Shown here in pieces: positions 13,546-24,695 of a stretch of DNA of 64,000 nt. Source of the stretch: Limnanthes douglasii subsp. nivea (taxonomy: Eukaryota; Streptophyta; Magnoliopsida; Brassicales; Limnanthaceae); NCBI GenBank assembly GCA_036936605.1, contig JAUPFV010000003.1, forward strand, positions 101,627,278 to 101,691,277. The letters are read 5' to 3'. Numbering within the stretch: position 1 is the first letter of the stretch; each line of letters begins with the position of its first letter. The notes under the pieces were generated by a model, which saw nothing but the letters and a program-made list of their open reading frames with translations, made no database searches and was not told where the DNA came from. The translations under genes and the position numbers were made by a program.

Positions 13546-16500
13546 TTAGCGATTCATTTCTACCCTCAGATACTCAACCTCGATTCCTTCAAGGAAAAAA
13601 ATGGCTTTTAGCTTTGTAAGGGCTTGAGTATGATTAAAATCCATCTTCTTTCTACTTTTAAGGGTGGATTTAGCAACCCAGTTAGCTTCTTCATTCTGCT
13701 CTCTAAAGACATGTTTCAAATTCATGTCTGAAAAGAGAGCAGTTTTTTGCAGCAATCGACAATTCCTTCGAGATACCAAGGCTTCCCTCTCAAAAATAAA
13801 ATCAGTGATAATGAGAGAGTCAGTTTTGATGTTTACCTTTAAAATACCCTTTGAAAAACAGATCGACAGACCATCCAAAATAGCCCTTAACTCCGCTATC
13901 AGAGGATAACCTTTACCATAAAGCCTTCCATACCCAAAAACTATATGACCACTACTGTCTTGAAGGATTCCACCACCACTCGACTCGCCTGAGTTGTTAT
14001 AGGCACTGTCTGTGTTTAATTTAAATCTACCTCACATAGGGTTCTTCCAATTGAGAGCAATAGGAATAATAGACTTACTGAAATGATTAACACAGCCAAT
14101 TTGGGGACTAATAGTGTAGTCAGATCCCTAAACCTTCCTTTTTAGCATATTAACTCTTTTCATGTCAGCCATCAATTGAATAACCTTTTTGATTAAATCC
14201 ATCGAGCTGAGATCCTTTTTCATGCTTTTTCAAGTTCCTGCCAAACCAAATAACCCACATTATGATTGGAGGAAGAATGTACCTGATATGAACCTTTTTC
14301 TGAGATGACCAAAACCAGTTCTTTATTAGATGGGCAGGGGACATAGATCTCAATATCTGAATCTTGAAAATAGATGAAAAATAGCACCAAACTTCCCAAG
14401 TTATCTGACAGTTGACAAACACATGATTTATATCTTCATAACTATCACAATGCTGACATCTTGAAACCAACGTAATATTCTTCTTTTGCATTACACAATC
14501 TCCATGGATCAGCTTCAACAGGACTCTCCAATGCATAAAGGAAAATTTGTAAGGCGTGATGTTGTTTCGATTTTTTCTAAAAAGGTCAGATTTATTCCTT
14601 TTGTTGCATATAACATTCCATGTAGATTTAGAATTAAAAAATCCATCAGAACTAAGAGTCCGGTGAACCCTGTCTTCCAAATTTCTGTGAAGAGTAATCT
14701 TGAGAATATTTTGAGTATGAAAACTACTCACTATATTCTCAATTCTAGAAACACCCCATCCATCAGAAGTCCAAACATATTTTACCTTGAGCTTAACAAT
14801 AGAAAGCCTGTTATCCATCGTCAGAATATTGATAATTGGCTCTGACAAATACCATTTATCAATATAAAAATCCATGTTGCCAGCATTGGACTTCCAAGTT
14901 ATATACCTTTTAGCCTTGTCTCTGATTCCCCAAAGCCTTTGCCAAGTTTTAGAGCATTTTTTAGGTTTTACGACCACAAGATGATGGTTATCTTGACAAT
15001 AAATATTAAGCATAGCTTTAGACCATAGAGATTCCTACTTCTTGAAAGAATACCAAAGCTTGTAACTGAATATCTCTTCCCATTATTTAATCCTCCTAAC
15101 ACCCAAGCCACCTTCATCAAAACCCTTACACAATTTCGACCACTGAATCCAATTGATGGCAGCTTTGTCTTCTTTATTTCCCCAAAGGAACTTATTGTAG
15201 ATAGTTTCTATCCTTTTAGTTACTGTTTTAAGAATCACAGTATGTTGAGTAGTATAGATAGGGTATGCTGAAAGAATAGATTTGACTAGAACCAATCTAC
15301 CACCATAAGATAGTGTTGTATGGTCCAATTCTAACACTTTGTTTCTCACTTTCATGATCAAGCTTTTAAAGTTATTAATTATGTTTTGGTTGTCAATAGT
15401 GGAACCCAAATAATTAACAGGCAGAGCAGTATTTTTTATCCCCAGCAGAGTCTTCAGTTGTTTCACCCTACTAGGTATCATTTTTATAGGAGTAATAAAC
15501 TTCGATTTGCTCTTATTTATGACTTGTCCTGATTTTTCTTCATAATAATGCAACAATTTAAGGAATTTCGAGGCAGAATCACTGGAACCATTGCAAAAAT
15601 GAGCAGGTCATCAACAAAACACAAATGAAGGTATGATTATTGTCCCTCTACTCTTGTATTTGGTCATAGGATAATCATTAGCTAGAATCTTCAACCCTCT
15701 AATCAAGTATTCCTCTGCCAGAATAAAGAGGTTGGGTGACAGTGGGTCACCCTGCCTTAAACCTTTATTAGATTTAAAGAAACCCATAGCTTCTCCATTT
15801 ATAATAACAGAAAATTGGCAGTTGTCTATGCACTTTTCTATTATTTTGAGAAAATATTTACTGAAACCAAACCCTGTCATAACACTGAGAATGAAAGTAT
15901 GGTCAAACCTATCAAATGCCTTGTTCATATCAACCTTAAGAACAATATTACCTTCCCTGGACTGATTGTTTATATCCAAAATTAGCTCATAAGCCAGCAT
16001 AATATTGTCTTGAATGGACCTACCAGGTACAAAAGCAACTTGCTCATCTGAGATTAGGATAGGCAGAAGCTTAGAAATCCTCTTGTTAATGATTTTAGCT
16101 ATAATTCTGTTGAGAAGATCAGTCAGGCTAATAGGCCTAAACTCTTTCCACGATTCTGGGGAAGAATTCTTAGGAATCAAACAAATCAGAGTAGCAAAAA
16201 TACCTTTAGGAAGAGGAATGTCATAGAAAACATGAGAAATTGCCTCACAAAGATCTTGTTTAATGATCTGACAACACTCCACGTAGAATTTACCATTGTA
16301 ACCATCTGGACCAGACGCATAATTAGTATTCAAAACTTTGATAGTTTCATACACCTCATCCTCTGTAGGAATAGCAGTTAACCGGGTATTGTCCTCATTA
16401 GTTACCAATTTAGGAATATAGTCAGCTAGAATATTGGAATTCCAAGGATTAGCTTGCTTAAATAGGATGTCCCTGAAATGATTCACAACTGAGTTCCCAA

Positions 16501-17653
16501 TTTCTTCAGAGTCCTCCAACCAAATAGAGCCTTTCTTTATTCTGTTAATTTTGTTTCTTTTATGCATTTTCTTCACCAAACTATGAAAAAACTTAGTATT
16601 CCTTTCACCATTTTTAGCCCATTGTGAATGAGTTTTCTGAGCCCAATAAGCCTCTTCCATGTCCAGTAGAGTAACATGAGTATATTTAGCCTTTTTAAGC
16701 AGAATCTTATCTTCAAAAGAATTAGAAATCTGATAATTTAGCTTCCCACAATTAATATCTTCCTCAATTTGATTAATAGAATAAAAAATATTCCTAAACA
16801 CATCTCTATTCCACCCTTTTAGCTCAGCTTTCAATCTCTTCAACTTGAAGTAAAATTTTTGCATAGGTAACCTTTGACAGTCCATAGCCCAATTATCTTC
16901 AACCAGCTTATAAAAACCACTGTGAAGGGTCCACATATTAAGAAATCTGATGCAGGATTTAGCTTTCTTAGGATTAGTATTGATAAAAACCACCATAAGA
17001 GAGTGATCAGAACACGTTTTGGTTAGGTGAGTCACAATTGTAGCCTCAAAGTAGTTCAGTCAGCTATTACTACATAAAACCCTATCCAAACGGCTCCAAT
17101 TTCTCCCATTTGTCCAAGTATACTTGTTTCCAGAATAGCATGCATCATTCAAACCACAGTAAAAAATAAAATTGTTAAATTTATCTATGCTAGATATACA
17201 ATTAGTTGAGCAATGCAATTGCTCATCAAGAGAAGCAATTGTGTTGAATTCCCCCAGCACCATCTAATCCACAAAAGAACAATCCAATTCCCTAAGCTTG
17301 TCCCACAGAACCCTTCTCAACACTTTAGTACATTTGGCATAAACAATTGTAACCCTAAAATCCTTCACCAAATCTTTATACTTAACATTAAGATGAATAA
17401 ACTGATCATCATCTTCAATAATGTCCACTTTGAAAATATCTTTCCACAGAACCCAGATCTTATTACTAGAGTTGTGACAGGATCCATGAAACCCCAATCT
17501 CTTTGCAACCCGATCCAACTTTTAACAATTGACCATAGGCTCCTGGATAGTAAGGAAACCTGGTTTCACTGATCTCCTAAGAGATTTGAGCATGTCTATA
17601 GTCTCTTTATTTCCCAGACCACGCACATTCCAATTGATTATAGAATTGATCAT
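13546..17653 (-). pseudogene. LINE ORF2: endonuclease, reverse transcriptase, RNase H
   Basis: It starts at 17653 with MINSIINWNVRGLGNK, the usual start of the apurinic endonuclease domain, and runs through LGEFNTI (17255) and RLDRVL. Reverse transcriptase follows (17035-15611) with FVPGRSIQDNI, KVDMNKAFDR and LRQGDPLSPNLF. A frameshift lies just before the catalytic FVDD box, which survives in another frame at 15618-15607. Connection motifs are at 15556-15083. The zf-RVT motif is at 15013-14165 (FMHWRVLLK, CQHCDSYEDINHVFVNC). RNase H, about 14060-13546, has KLNTDSAYNNSGESSGGGI, LIAEL, KTDS and a terminal REQNEEANWVAK. Stops near 17519, 17263, 17059 and 15082 also break it, so it is non-functional. 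Confidence 0.9.
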
Positions 17654-19006
17654 TTAGAAGGTTTTAGATTTTTAGCAACACTCTTGTATTGCATTTGGTT
17701 CAAATTTATCAAGCACTTTGTGTATACCAATTTTAGTTTCTTAGTCTTTTTCTGGTCTTTTTTCTTGAGATCTTTATTCATTTTTGCAAGTGAAGATGGC
17801 AGGCTTCCTGTGATTTCAAAGGTGGTTGATTTATCTCCATTACAAGTATCCAGAGTATCATCTTTTGAGTTGCTCGATGTTTCCATATCTAACAAATGCA
17901 GAGCTTCAATAACTTCGTTCTTGTCCACCCCCAAAGGTACAAGATTCTTCACTAATGCCTTGTTTCCCATACTGCTCATATTTTGATTCTCATTAAGAAC
18001 GGACTTCCTTATTCCGGAATCCATAACTTTGAGATTGTTATCTCCAATAGTGACTATCGACATTAGTCTATGAGCATGAGCACTTACTTTATCATTCCTT
18101 TTGGCAACAGTTTCTAAGGAAGAACCAAGTACTTTAGAATCTTTAACAATACTGTTCTTCTTGGATTTCTTGCAACTTTCTTCAGAGTGACCAAGATGGT
18201 AGCATAGGTTACAGAACTTAGGATAGTTGTTATACAATAGATTCTGCCAAAAACCATCCTGACCAAAAGCAATCCAAATCTTATTAGGCAGAGGCTTAGA
18301 TACATCTACCTCAGCCCAAATCCTGCAGTAATTATATCTAGCACGATTTTTAATGGGAACCCAAATGTTTAAAGGATTTCCAACACCCTTAGCAATTTCT
18401 TTTATAGTTTCCACCTTGTACATAAATTCAGGAAGGTTAGTGAGATCTATGTACACATGAGCCATAGGGTTATCGTAATTTGGATTGAGATGAGGACTCA
18501 ATCTCAGGACCCTCATCGTTTTGTTCTCTATAACCCAAACATTCCTTCGCCAAAGCCTTTTAAGATCTTCAACAAAGGAGAAGTTAATGAAAAGATTCTT
18601 GTAGTCAAAACCTCGAAATACTGAATTCTACACTGAAATTGAAGCCATCAAAAAAATCCTTTAAAATACTGTAACTGGGTTTGCCTGTTGCAAACTTGCA
18701 AACCAAAGTTTGTTTAGAAATTGAACTAAGATTTTGTTTATCCTTAGCATTGAAATAGATCTCTGTGAACTCTTTATTACTTATTCTTTGAATATCGTCA
18801 TGAATTATCTTGAATTGACTCTGCTTAAATAACTCTGCGCAGGATTTATTTGCAGACTTTACATTTCCACGGATAGCAGATTCAAATGCAGGATTGTTCC
18901 TGATTTTGGAAAGATCAGGTCGAAGATTCTGCAATGACGGAAAATTAGCGTTTAGATCAGTCGATCTACAAACCGGAAAAGAGCTTTCTCCTTCATCCAT
19001 CGTCAC
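17650..19006 (-). pseudogene. LINE ORF1, RNA-binding gag-like protein
   Basis: It starts at the ATG of MTMDEGESSFP (19006). The first 133 codons hold the N-terminal part of a DUF4283-like domain. A frameshift near 18610 then moves the frame to one reading GFDYKNLFINFSFVEDLKR, which continues the domain. The 18516-17650 frame continues with VYIDLTNLPEFMYK and a zinc knuckle CNLCYHLGHSEESC (C-x2-C-x4-H-x4-C), then a basic Lys-rich tail. In plant L1 elements this protein binds the element RNA. Its TGA overlaps the ORF2 start as ATGA (17653-17650), a coupling arrangement. The copy is inactive because of the frameshift. Confidence 0.85.
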
Positions 19007-19104
19007 AAGAAGCTAGAAAAACCCAGTAAAAAAAGAAAGATATTCCTGAAATGTAACTCTTTTTCTTAAAGAGTTGTAACTGACTCCTTCCATTTTCAAA
19101 CTCT

Positions 19105-19124
19105 ATATTTCACTAAACTTGTTG
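19105..19124. repeat. LINE TSD, 5' side
   Basis: ATATTTCACTAAACTTGTTG, matching 13331-13349 with one inserted T and one substitution. It fixes the 5' end of the LINE. Confidence 0.85.
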
Positions 19125-19844
19125 AAAATGATAATACCATCGTAATTTTAACGTGAATTTTTGTATTTATAAATATGGATGTGTAAATTTCATAACCGTT
19201 AAAATACTAAATCTAAAATTTCAAACTTAAAACTAATGAATTTGATCCAAGAGTTCCATATGACGCTTAAATAAATATTTTATTGATAATGGCTTAGGAA
19301 GAAGCTTTAAATATGACAAGAAGCAATCTTAATCACAAATGCAAACATGAGTTTTTCATACTCAATCTGACGACGTATTCGTCAATCGAGGTCACATTTT
19401 CAAACAGACCCGTGTTTATTCTCTATTTTTCAACAGGTTTTTAACGTCACTAGGCAAATTGTCATGATACGTAAAACTCAATGGGAAACTGACCGCGAAA
19501 TATATAGTTGTACATAAATAATATATTATCGAAATTGTGATTTTGATTTTCCAGGTCTGAATCATATGACATTTTAGTATTTTACGAGAATGGTTGTATA
19601 CGTAGTTTTAAATCTACTTTTCGCTTTAAAAGTGATTTAATTAATGTACATGTAACTTGATGGAATTGGAAAAATTGTGTAACCAAATTTGAAGCTTATT
19701 ATAAACACAATATTGAATTTAAGTTAAAACATTACAATACTAGTGGATTATAAATGTTTTAAGGAAAATCAAATCTCAAAATAAGTTTTGTTTTGTTTTG
19801 GTTAAAATTTTCAAAATTAAGATTCGTTATCATATGATTTACTA
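19125..19844. other. Intergenic DNA, nothing recognised
   Basis: AT-rich DNA between the LINE and repeat R1 copy 2, with no supported feature. Confidence 0.4.
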
Positions 19845-20054
19845 ATAATAATTTAATATCAAATTTATTTATTAATAATCATCTAAAGTTTGATAAAATA
19901 CGGATGACCGTTTAGTCATTAATAAGTATTTATAAATAATTATAGTTCGAAATATTTTTAACAATTTTTTCAAAATTCATATTTTTAAACTATATCTCTA
20001 AAAAAATATGAAAATACCATTAAATTTGTTTTTAAGACGAAAAACCTATATTCG

Positions 20055-20098
<44 letters not shown>

Positions 20099-20185
20099 TT
20101 AAATTGGATTGCTAAATAAGTCTGGCAAAAATGCAATTGTGTTTCAGTTGCAGAATTATATGTAATTCGATTTGTCTTAATAAAA
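19845..20185 (+). repeat. Dispersed repeat family R1, copy 2
   Basis: Collinear with 10255-10505 and 34610-34960 (for example AATAATCATCTAAAGTTTGA, TAAAATACGGATGACC, AAACTATATCTCTAAAAAAA and ATACCATTAAATTTG). After an internal (TA)n it shares a further block with copy 3 only: TTAGTTAAATTGGATTGCTA and GTTGCAGAATTATATGTAAT. The family is noncoding and its class unknown. Confidence 0.7.
20058..20096. repeat. (TA)n microsatellite inside R1
   Basis: TA dinucleotide run of about 39 bp lying between two blocks of repeat R1 copy 2. It is not expanded in copy 3. Confidence 0.9.
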
Positions 20186-20439
20186 TATCTAATATAAAAC
20201 AATTCAATATTTTTAGAATTTTATATGAAATAATATTCAATTTGAAATATAGATTTTGATAGTTTTTTTTTGAAATTATCAGTAATAAAAACCATAAACT
20301 AAAAAATAGATAATAGATAATAGATAAATGTTGATATTTGACAAAAAAAAAATATTGATAGAGCAAGTTATCCAAAATCGAACTCAAATATCTCATATTT
20401 GCCCCAAAATACAATTTTTTAAAAGATATTTCGAACACA

Positions 20440-21387
20440 TTTTATACCGAAAATGTTTTTAGTATATATAGGTAGATTTTTTTAACATCTTTGATTTTTT
20501 TTTCTCTTTCGCGCAACTTACTTCTTCTTCCTCTCTTCATTTGTTTTGGTGATGATATTTCATAAATTACATCTAGGTCAAAACACAGAGCTTCATTTTA
20601 TTTTTAAAACACACGTTCTCTAAACAACTATATTCAAAGCTTCAAAACTTCATTCTTCATCAACTAATCTTTTAGGCAGGTAAGTTACCTCATTTTTTGT
20701 TCAAAATGATCATATATGGTTGTTCGTGTTGATTCAACTATGATTTGTTAGTTTTACAGATCGTATAGTTTTACGGATCGTATTTTGTGTACTTTTATGA
20801 AGCGAGGTGCTGTTATATAAAAATATTGCTTCTAAGGTCTTTTAGTTACTGAAAAGTGGTGTTGAACGATTATATCTCGTTTTATAAGTTTATTTTTACT
20901 AGAAATTAGCTGGAAATTTGGAAAAAAAAGTATTGGTAAAATGTTTTGTCTTGTGAATCTTCATTCGTGATTCTCATTTATTGAAGATTCACAATTTTCA
21001 GTTAGTATTGACTGATAATTAGTGATACATGAGTGACTAATAATTTGTTATTTGTGATTGTCATTTACTCGTGATTTATGATTCATAATTAGTTAGCAAA
21101 AAATAAAATAAATTTTTTTATGGGAAAACAATTGGACTTAGTACTATAAGTCATTAAGACCTTGTACAATAAATAATGACCTTTCAAGTTGGGGTCTAAA
21201 CTCGTACAACTTACAACCAAAGATATAAAGATGATCTTTGGTTTGAAGTACGATGAAGAGGAAATTCCATTAAATGCTTTTAGAATTTTACAACATAAAT
21301 AAGAAAGATAAAAAATCAAGAATAATAAATACATATCTCACTAACCCAGCTAAATATAGATCACCTAACATTACAAATTTAAAGATC
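20440..21387. other. Intergenic DNA, nothing firmly recognised
   Basis: Contains a short degenerate run of GATTCRTGATT-type words at 20950-21080 (see the other minisatellite tracts). No gene was recognised. Confidence 0.4.
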
Positions 21388-21402
21388 AAAGTATATAATT
21401 TG
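21388..21402. repeat. SINE TSD, 5' copy
   Basis: AAAGTATATAATTTG, identical over 15 bp to 21628-21642. Confidence 0.93.
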
Positions 21403-21627
21403 AAAAATCCAAGGGGTAGCCGAGTTGGTTCAGCAAGGCATGCTTGTGACCAAAGGCCATGAGTTCGAGTCCCTCTGCATATGCTTTCTTGGCTGAGCCT
21501 GTCACCTTGTGTGGTTTACCTTCTGGCGTTGGTTTGCAGACTATTGCGTCAGACTGAGGGTTTACCCTGTGCGCACTCATTGTACTCTGAGTAGCGACTG
21601 CGGGTTACCTTTGAAAAAAAAAGAAAA
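21403..21627 (+). mobile_element. tRNA-derived SINE
   Basis: A 225-bp element with a 5' tRNA-like head containing RNA polymerase III promoter boxes: A box TAGCCGAGTTGG (21417-21428) and B box AGTTCGAGTCC (21462-21472). A tRNA-unrelated body and an A-rich tail (21614-21630, interrupted by a G) follow. It is flanked by a perfect 15-bp TSD. Such elements are transcribed by Pol III and mobilised in trans by LINE machinery, and the L1-type LINE 2.3 kb upstream belongs to the class that could have done so. The perfect TSD indicates a relatively recent insertion. The cloverleaf is not a functional tRNA. Confidence 0.95.
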
Positions 21628-21642
21628 AAAGTATATAATTTG
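21628..21642. repeat. SINE TSD, 3' copy
   Basis: AAAGTATATAATTTG, directly after the A-rich tail. Confidence 0.93.
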
Positions 21643-21840
21643 TTTCATTTTGTATTTGATATTATTAATATTTCGTATTTTCCATTTATTGCGTTTTACA
21701 GCTATGTTTTCTTTTTCATTCGAAACTTATGTTTGCGTTTATACATTGTTCTCATTTCACTTTTTTTTTTAATTTGTACTTCGTATTTGTGTTATATATT
21801 ATTCGTAACTCATGTGTGTGGTTACTTCTTATGTTCTTAG

Positions 21841-22107
21841 GATGAAATAACTAAAATTCTTAGAATTGGAGGAGATCAAGGAGTAAAAGATGTGGATATA
21901 CTCCTTATTTTGTTGTCTTATTCAACGTTTTCCTTCGTTAACGTTAGGGAATATCTTGGCGTTGATGATGGACTACTACATCGTAAATATGGAAAAATCA
22001 ACGACTATAATTGGGAAACAACAATAATGGAGATAGTTATGAATTCAATTTATAATTATTTTAATATTAAACATGATAAAGTAGTAGAATATGGTGTTAC
22101 ATTGTTG
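21841..22107 (+). pseudogene. Possible exon of a decayed transposon-borne gene
   Basis: An uninterrupted 89-codon frame bounded by a splice-acceptor-like TTCTTAG before 21841 and a donor-like GTTAGT at 22108. It encodes ILRIGGDQGVKDVDILLILL, then FSFVNVREYLGVDDGLLHRK and YGKINDYNWETTIMEIV. The pattern of a hydrophobic stretch, then YGKI-DYNW, loosely recalls the N-terminal DUF1985-like region of Ulp1-type proteins carried by plant MULEs. It sits upstream, in the same direction, of the Ulp1-like C-terminus at 29594. The assignment is an inference. It may be an unrelated hypothetical exon. Confidence 0.35.
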
Positions 22108-22319
22108 GTTAGTATCTTACTAAATCTTCTTTATATATATATTATGTCTCATACATATTATTATTTACTCTGAAACACACAACACTTGGAGAATGAGCAT
22201 GTAAAGAAGGTTTTATCTCAATATGTTTTAAAATAGATGAGAATTCAAGCACAATAAGAGGCTAATTTGATTGAAGCACTTGAAAATATAACAAATAATT
22301 ATTTATTTTATCTTTAAGT

Positions 22320-22490
22320 TAGTAATTTGTATTCACGTAATGATTCATGATTTGTGTTTCCTATATATTTCACGATTTATTTTTACTTTATAATTTGAGA
22401 TTCTCATTTACTACATGATTTTCAGTTTGCTTTTGCTTCAGTTTCGTAATTCTCGTTTACTATATGATTTCTGATTGAGTAAATAAATTA
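22320..22490 (+). repeat. Degenerate GATTCGTGATT-type minisatellite
   Basis: Irregular repetition of words such as TAATGATTCATGATTTGTG, CACGATTTATTTT and TATATGATTTCTGATT. Related words fill 20950-21080, 23318-23690, 29380-30190 and 32230-32580. Confidence 0.45.
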
Positions 22491-22500
22491 ATAAATATTA

Positions 22501-22783
22501 CCCCCTTTGTTCCGTTATAAGTGTCGTTTTAAAAGTTTGTTGATATTACATTTTAAATGTCGTTCTCACAAATCAAACTAGTATTGAATTCATATTTAAT
22601 TTATTGACCAATCAATTGTGCTTACTTTGTGTGTTTTAAAAGAAATAAAAAAAAATCATTAATTATGTTAAACCAATTAAACTTTTTGCTTTTTTTATGT
22701 TTTACGAGAAAGAGAAATCATTATTGCTTATATTAATATATGTGCATAATCTTTAAACGTCGTGTAATAAGGAATGGAGGGAG
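22501..22783. mobile_element. Stowaway-like MITE (Tc1/mariner type)
   Basis: A 283-bp noncoding element flanked by TA on both sides (22499-22500 and 22784-22785). Its TIRs read CCCCCTTTGTTCCGTTAT inward from the left and CTCCCTCCATTCCTTATT inward from the right. CTCCCTCCGTTCC plus a TA duplication is the hallmark of Stowaway MITEs, which are mobilised in trans by mariner-like transposases. It interrupts the region between two coding-looking segments (21841-22107 and 22792-23200). Confidence 0.92.
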
Positions 22784-22791
22784 TATAGGTT

Positions 22792-23200
22792 TTGGATGGC
22801 AGATTGGATCTAACATATATCAGAGAGACATTTGGTAATGAGGGCTCAGAAGAAGAAGAAAGAAGTTCTATGGAAGACAATGAAAACACTGCTACTAATT
22901 TAGGAGATCATACAACTAAAGTTAGAGCCAATAGAGGTGGAATCTCACATGCAATAACTGAAAACATCAGATAATGTGCAAAAAGATTATGATGATGGTT
23001 CTTGTGATGAGAATATAAATAATTACATACTCCAACCACACATGAGTAAATCTATTGCACGTCAAAGAAAGTCTACTTCCAGGAGAATACCTCATTCAAA
23101 AACGGTTGTTTCTACTTCACATAAACCTACTCAGAAGAGAAGTAATTCTTCATATCAAACTAACCATCAAAGAAGAACTTATTCATGTAGACTTATGTAA
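22792..23200 (+). pseudogene. Unrecognised coding-like segments beside the MITE
   Basis: Two adjacent frames follow the MITE. One (22792-22974) contains LTYIRETFGNEGSEEEERSS, acidic and Ser-rich. The other (22976-23200) is basic and Ser/Thr-rich (RQRKSTSRRIPHSKTVVSTS). They look like a low-complexity linker of a larger protein rather than random AT-rich sequence, and they run the same way as the candidate exon upstream. No domain is recognised. They may belong to the decayed Ulp1-like gene or be non-genic. Confidence 0.3.
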
Positions 23201-23317
23201 CTAAAGAAACTAATAAAAAAGTTAAAAAATAATATAAAGTTTGTTATTACGACTAACAATATGTATACTTAAAGAAGAGATAACAGGCGTTTGAACATAA
23301 TACTTTAAAAATAAAAT

Positions 23318-23690
23318 GTGAGTGCCAATTTTGCATTTAATATTTGTCTTCTTTCGTATTATCGATTTTATCTTTATTCGCAATTGGTATATTGTCTTCA
23401 TTCGCATTTAATAAATTTTTCCATTCATATCTGGGCTTACATCTTCATTCCAGATTTGTATTTTCAATATTTATCTTCATTCATATTGGTCTATTGTCTT
23501 CATTCATATTGTCTATTGTCTTCATTCCCATTCGTGATTTGTCTTCAATCTCATTTATTTTTATGTCGTTATTTGTTATTCACATTTGGTTTTATGTTTT
23601 TATTCGCAATTCAGATTTTATAGTAGGTTTTGTATTCATTAATATTTGGTTTTTGCATTAATTCGTGATTCACATTTGTTTGTTGTCTTG
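23318..23690 (+). repeat. Degenerate TTCATTCGYRATTT minisatellite
   Basis: About 370 bp of imperfect repetition of a roughly 20-25-bp word containing ATTGTCTTCATTC, ATTTGTCTTC or TTCGCAATT. Because the repetition is T-rich and stop-poor, two overlapping frames stay open for about 100 codons. That is a composition effect, not evidence for a protein. Confidence 0.7.
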
Positions 23691-23731
23691 ATTGTTGTAA
23701 TTATGTTACTTTGTAAGAGAATACATAGTTG

Positions 23732-23886
23732 CAAATACTCTCACAACCAATAGAACAGTTAGAAATTATTGAAAAGTTAACGAATGAAGCTGGTACATTA
23801 GAAATGCTACCCTACATTAGTCAATTCTTAAAAAAGAAAAATTATAACTTTAGTGAGAGAAGAGTTGCAATAATATATGTTACATG
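23732..23886 (+). pseudogene. Coding remnant, possibly of the same decayed gene
   Basis: An open stretch reads QILSQPIEQLEIIEKLTNEA, then LPYISQFLKKKNYNFSERRV, followed by a stop. It has the amphipathic helical look of real protein, runs in the same direction as the neighbouring fragments, and ends just before the Copia insertion. No family is recognised. Confidence 0.3.
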
Positions 23887-24643
23887 AAAATCTAAACTTG
23901 CATATATTGTAAACAGCTTTAAACGAATTTAAATCTAATAAATGTACCAAAATAGATGGCAAATCACCTCTCATACAAAAACAAAATACATTGAGAACAA
24001 AAAAATCACCCATTGAAGTACACAAGGAAATTGTACAAGTCGAAGTAGGGAATATTGCTACATGGGAAATGGTTACAATATCGTTGGAGCTACATGATGA
24101 TGATTACATGTGCATATTTGAGATGATATGTTCAAGAATATGTGGTCCTTGATAATCTGGTGGTATGGGTAGTTCTATCCCACCGATCCAATTTTTTACT
24201 TTCATTTTTTACTTTCATTTTTATGTTGTGAATGAGTCGAATAGTGCCTTGACAGTGTATCGTGTCCGGCGGTACAGTTTTGTGTCTCTCATAGTGTCAT
24301 TATGCCTTTAGTGTGTACAGTGTTCGGAGGTATAGTTTTGTGTCATTGACAGTGAAGCTAAAATGGGTAATGTCATCTTTGGTCTCATATATACGAGCCC
24401 ATTAGGACAATTATCAAGTAAGTCTATTTATTCCATAAAAATAGATTACTAGGACTACACGAAAAGACAATTTGAAATCTATAACCTTTTCTATCATAGT
24501 GAAACTCTTTTCTCTTGCGGTGCCCGTGAACGTAGAAAATTGTCGAACCACATTAAATCCTGTGTTCATTTAAGTTTTTCCTTCACACTTGTTCTGTGCG
24601 TGAGCCATTTTGTGATAATTACATAGAAATTTAATAACAAAAT

Positions 24644-24656
24644 TGGTATCAGAACC
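24644..24656 (+). other. Copia primer-binding site
   Basis: TGGTATCAGAACC, complementary in style to the 3' end of initiator-Met tRNA. It marks the inner edge of the left LTR. The first gag ATG follows 40 bp downstream. Confidence 0.8.
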
Positions 24657-24695
24657 ACGTGGTGAAATAAGGGCTTTTGCAATTAGGGTTTCACA

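Larger units (their letters stand above)
13350..19104 (-). mobile_element. L1-type LINE retrotransposon with RNase H
   Basis: A structurally near-complete plant non-LTR element on the minus strand, with 5' end near 19104 and 3' end near 13350. It is bounded by an imperfect TSD, ATATTCACTGAACTTGTTG (13331-13349) and ATATTTCACTAAACTTGTTG (19105-19124), which differ by one T and one G/A. A short A-tail (seven T on the plus strand, 13352-13358) directly abuts the 3' TSD, as expected for target-primed reverse transcription. ORF1 (zinc knuckle) and ORF2 (endonuclease, reverse transcriptase, zf-RVT, RNase H) are both recognisable but broken by frameshifts and stops. The size of about 5.75 kb is typical for plant L1 elements, so there is little or no 5' truncation. 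Confidence 0.92.

Noticed and set aside
14486..14845. 119-codon plus-strand frame
   Set aside because: It is antisense to the zf-RVT part of the LINE ORF2, which has clear domain support.
21409..21480. tRNA gene
   Set aside because: A and B boxes are present, but the acceptor and anticodon arms do not form a proper cloverleaf. A body, A-tail and TSD identify it as a SINE.
23318..23661. Two overlapping plus-strand frames of about 100 codons rich in Phe, Ile and Leu, looking like membrane proteins
   Set aside because: They lie in a T-rich degenerate minisatellite. The open frames and hydrophobicity follow from the repeat composition.
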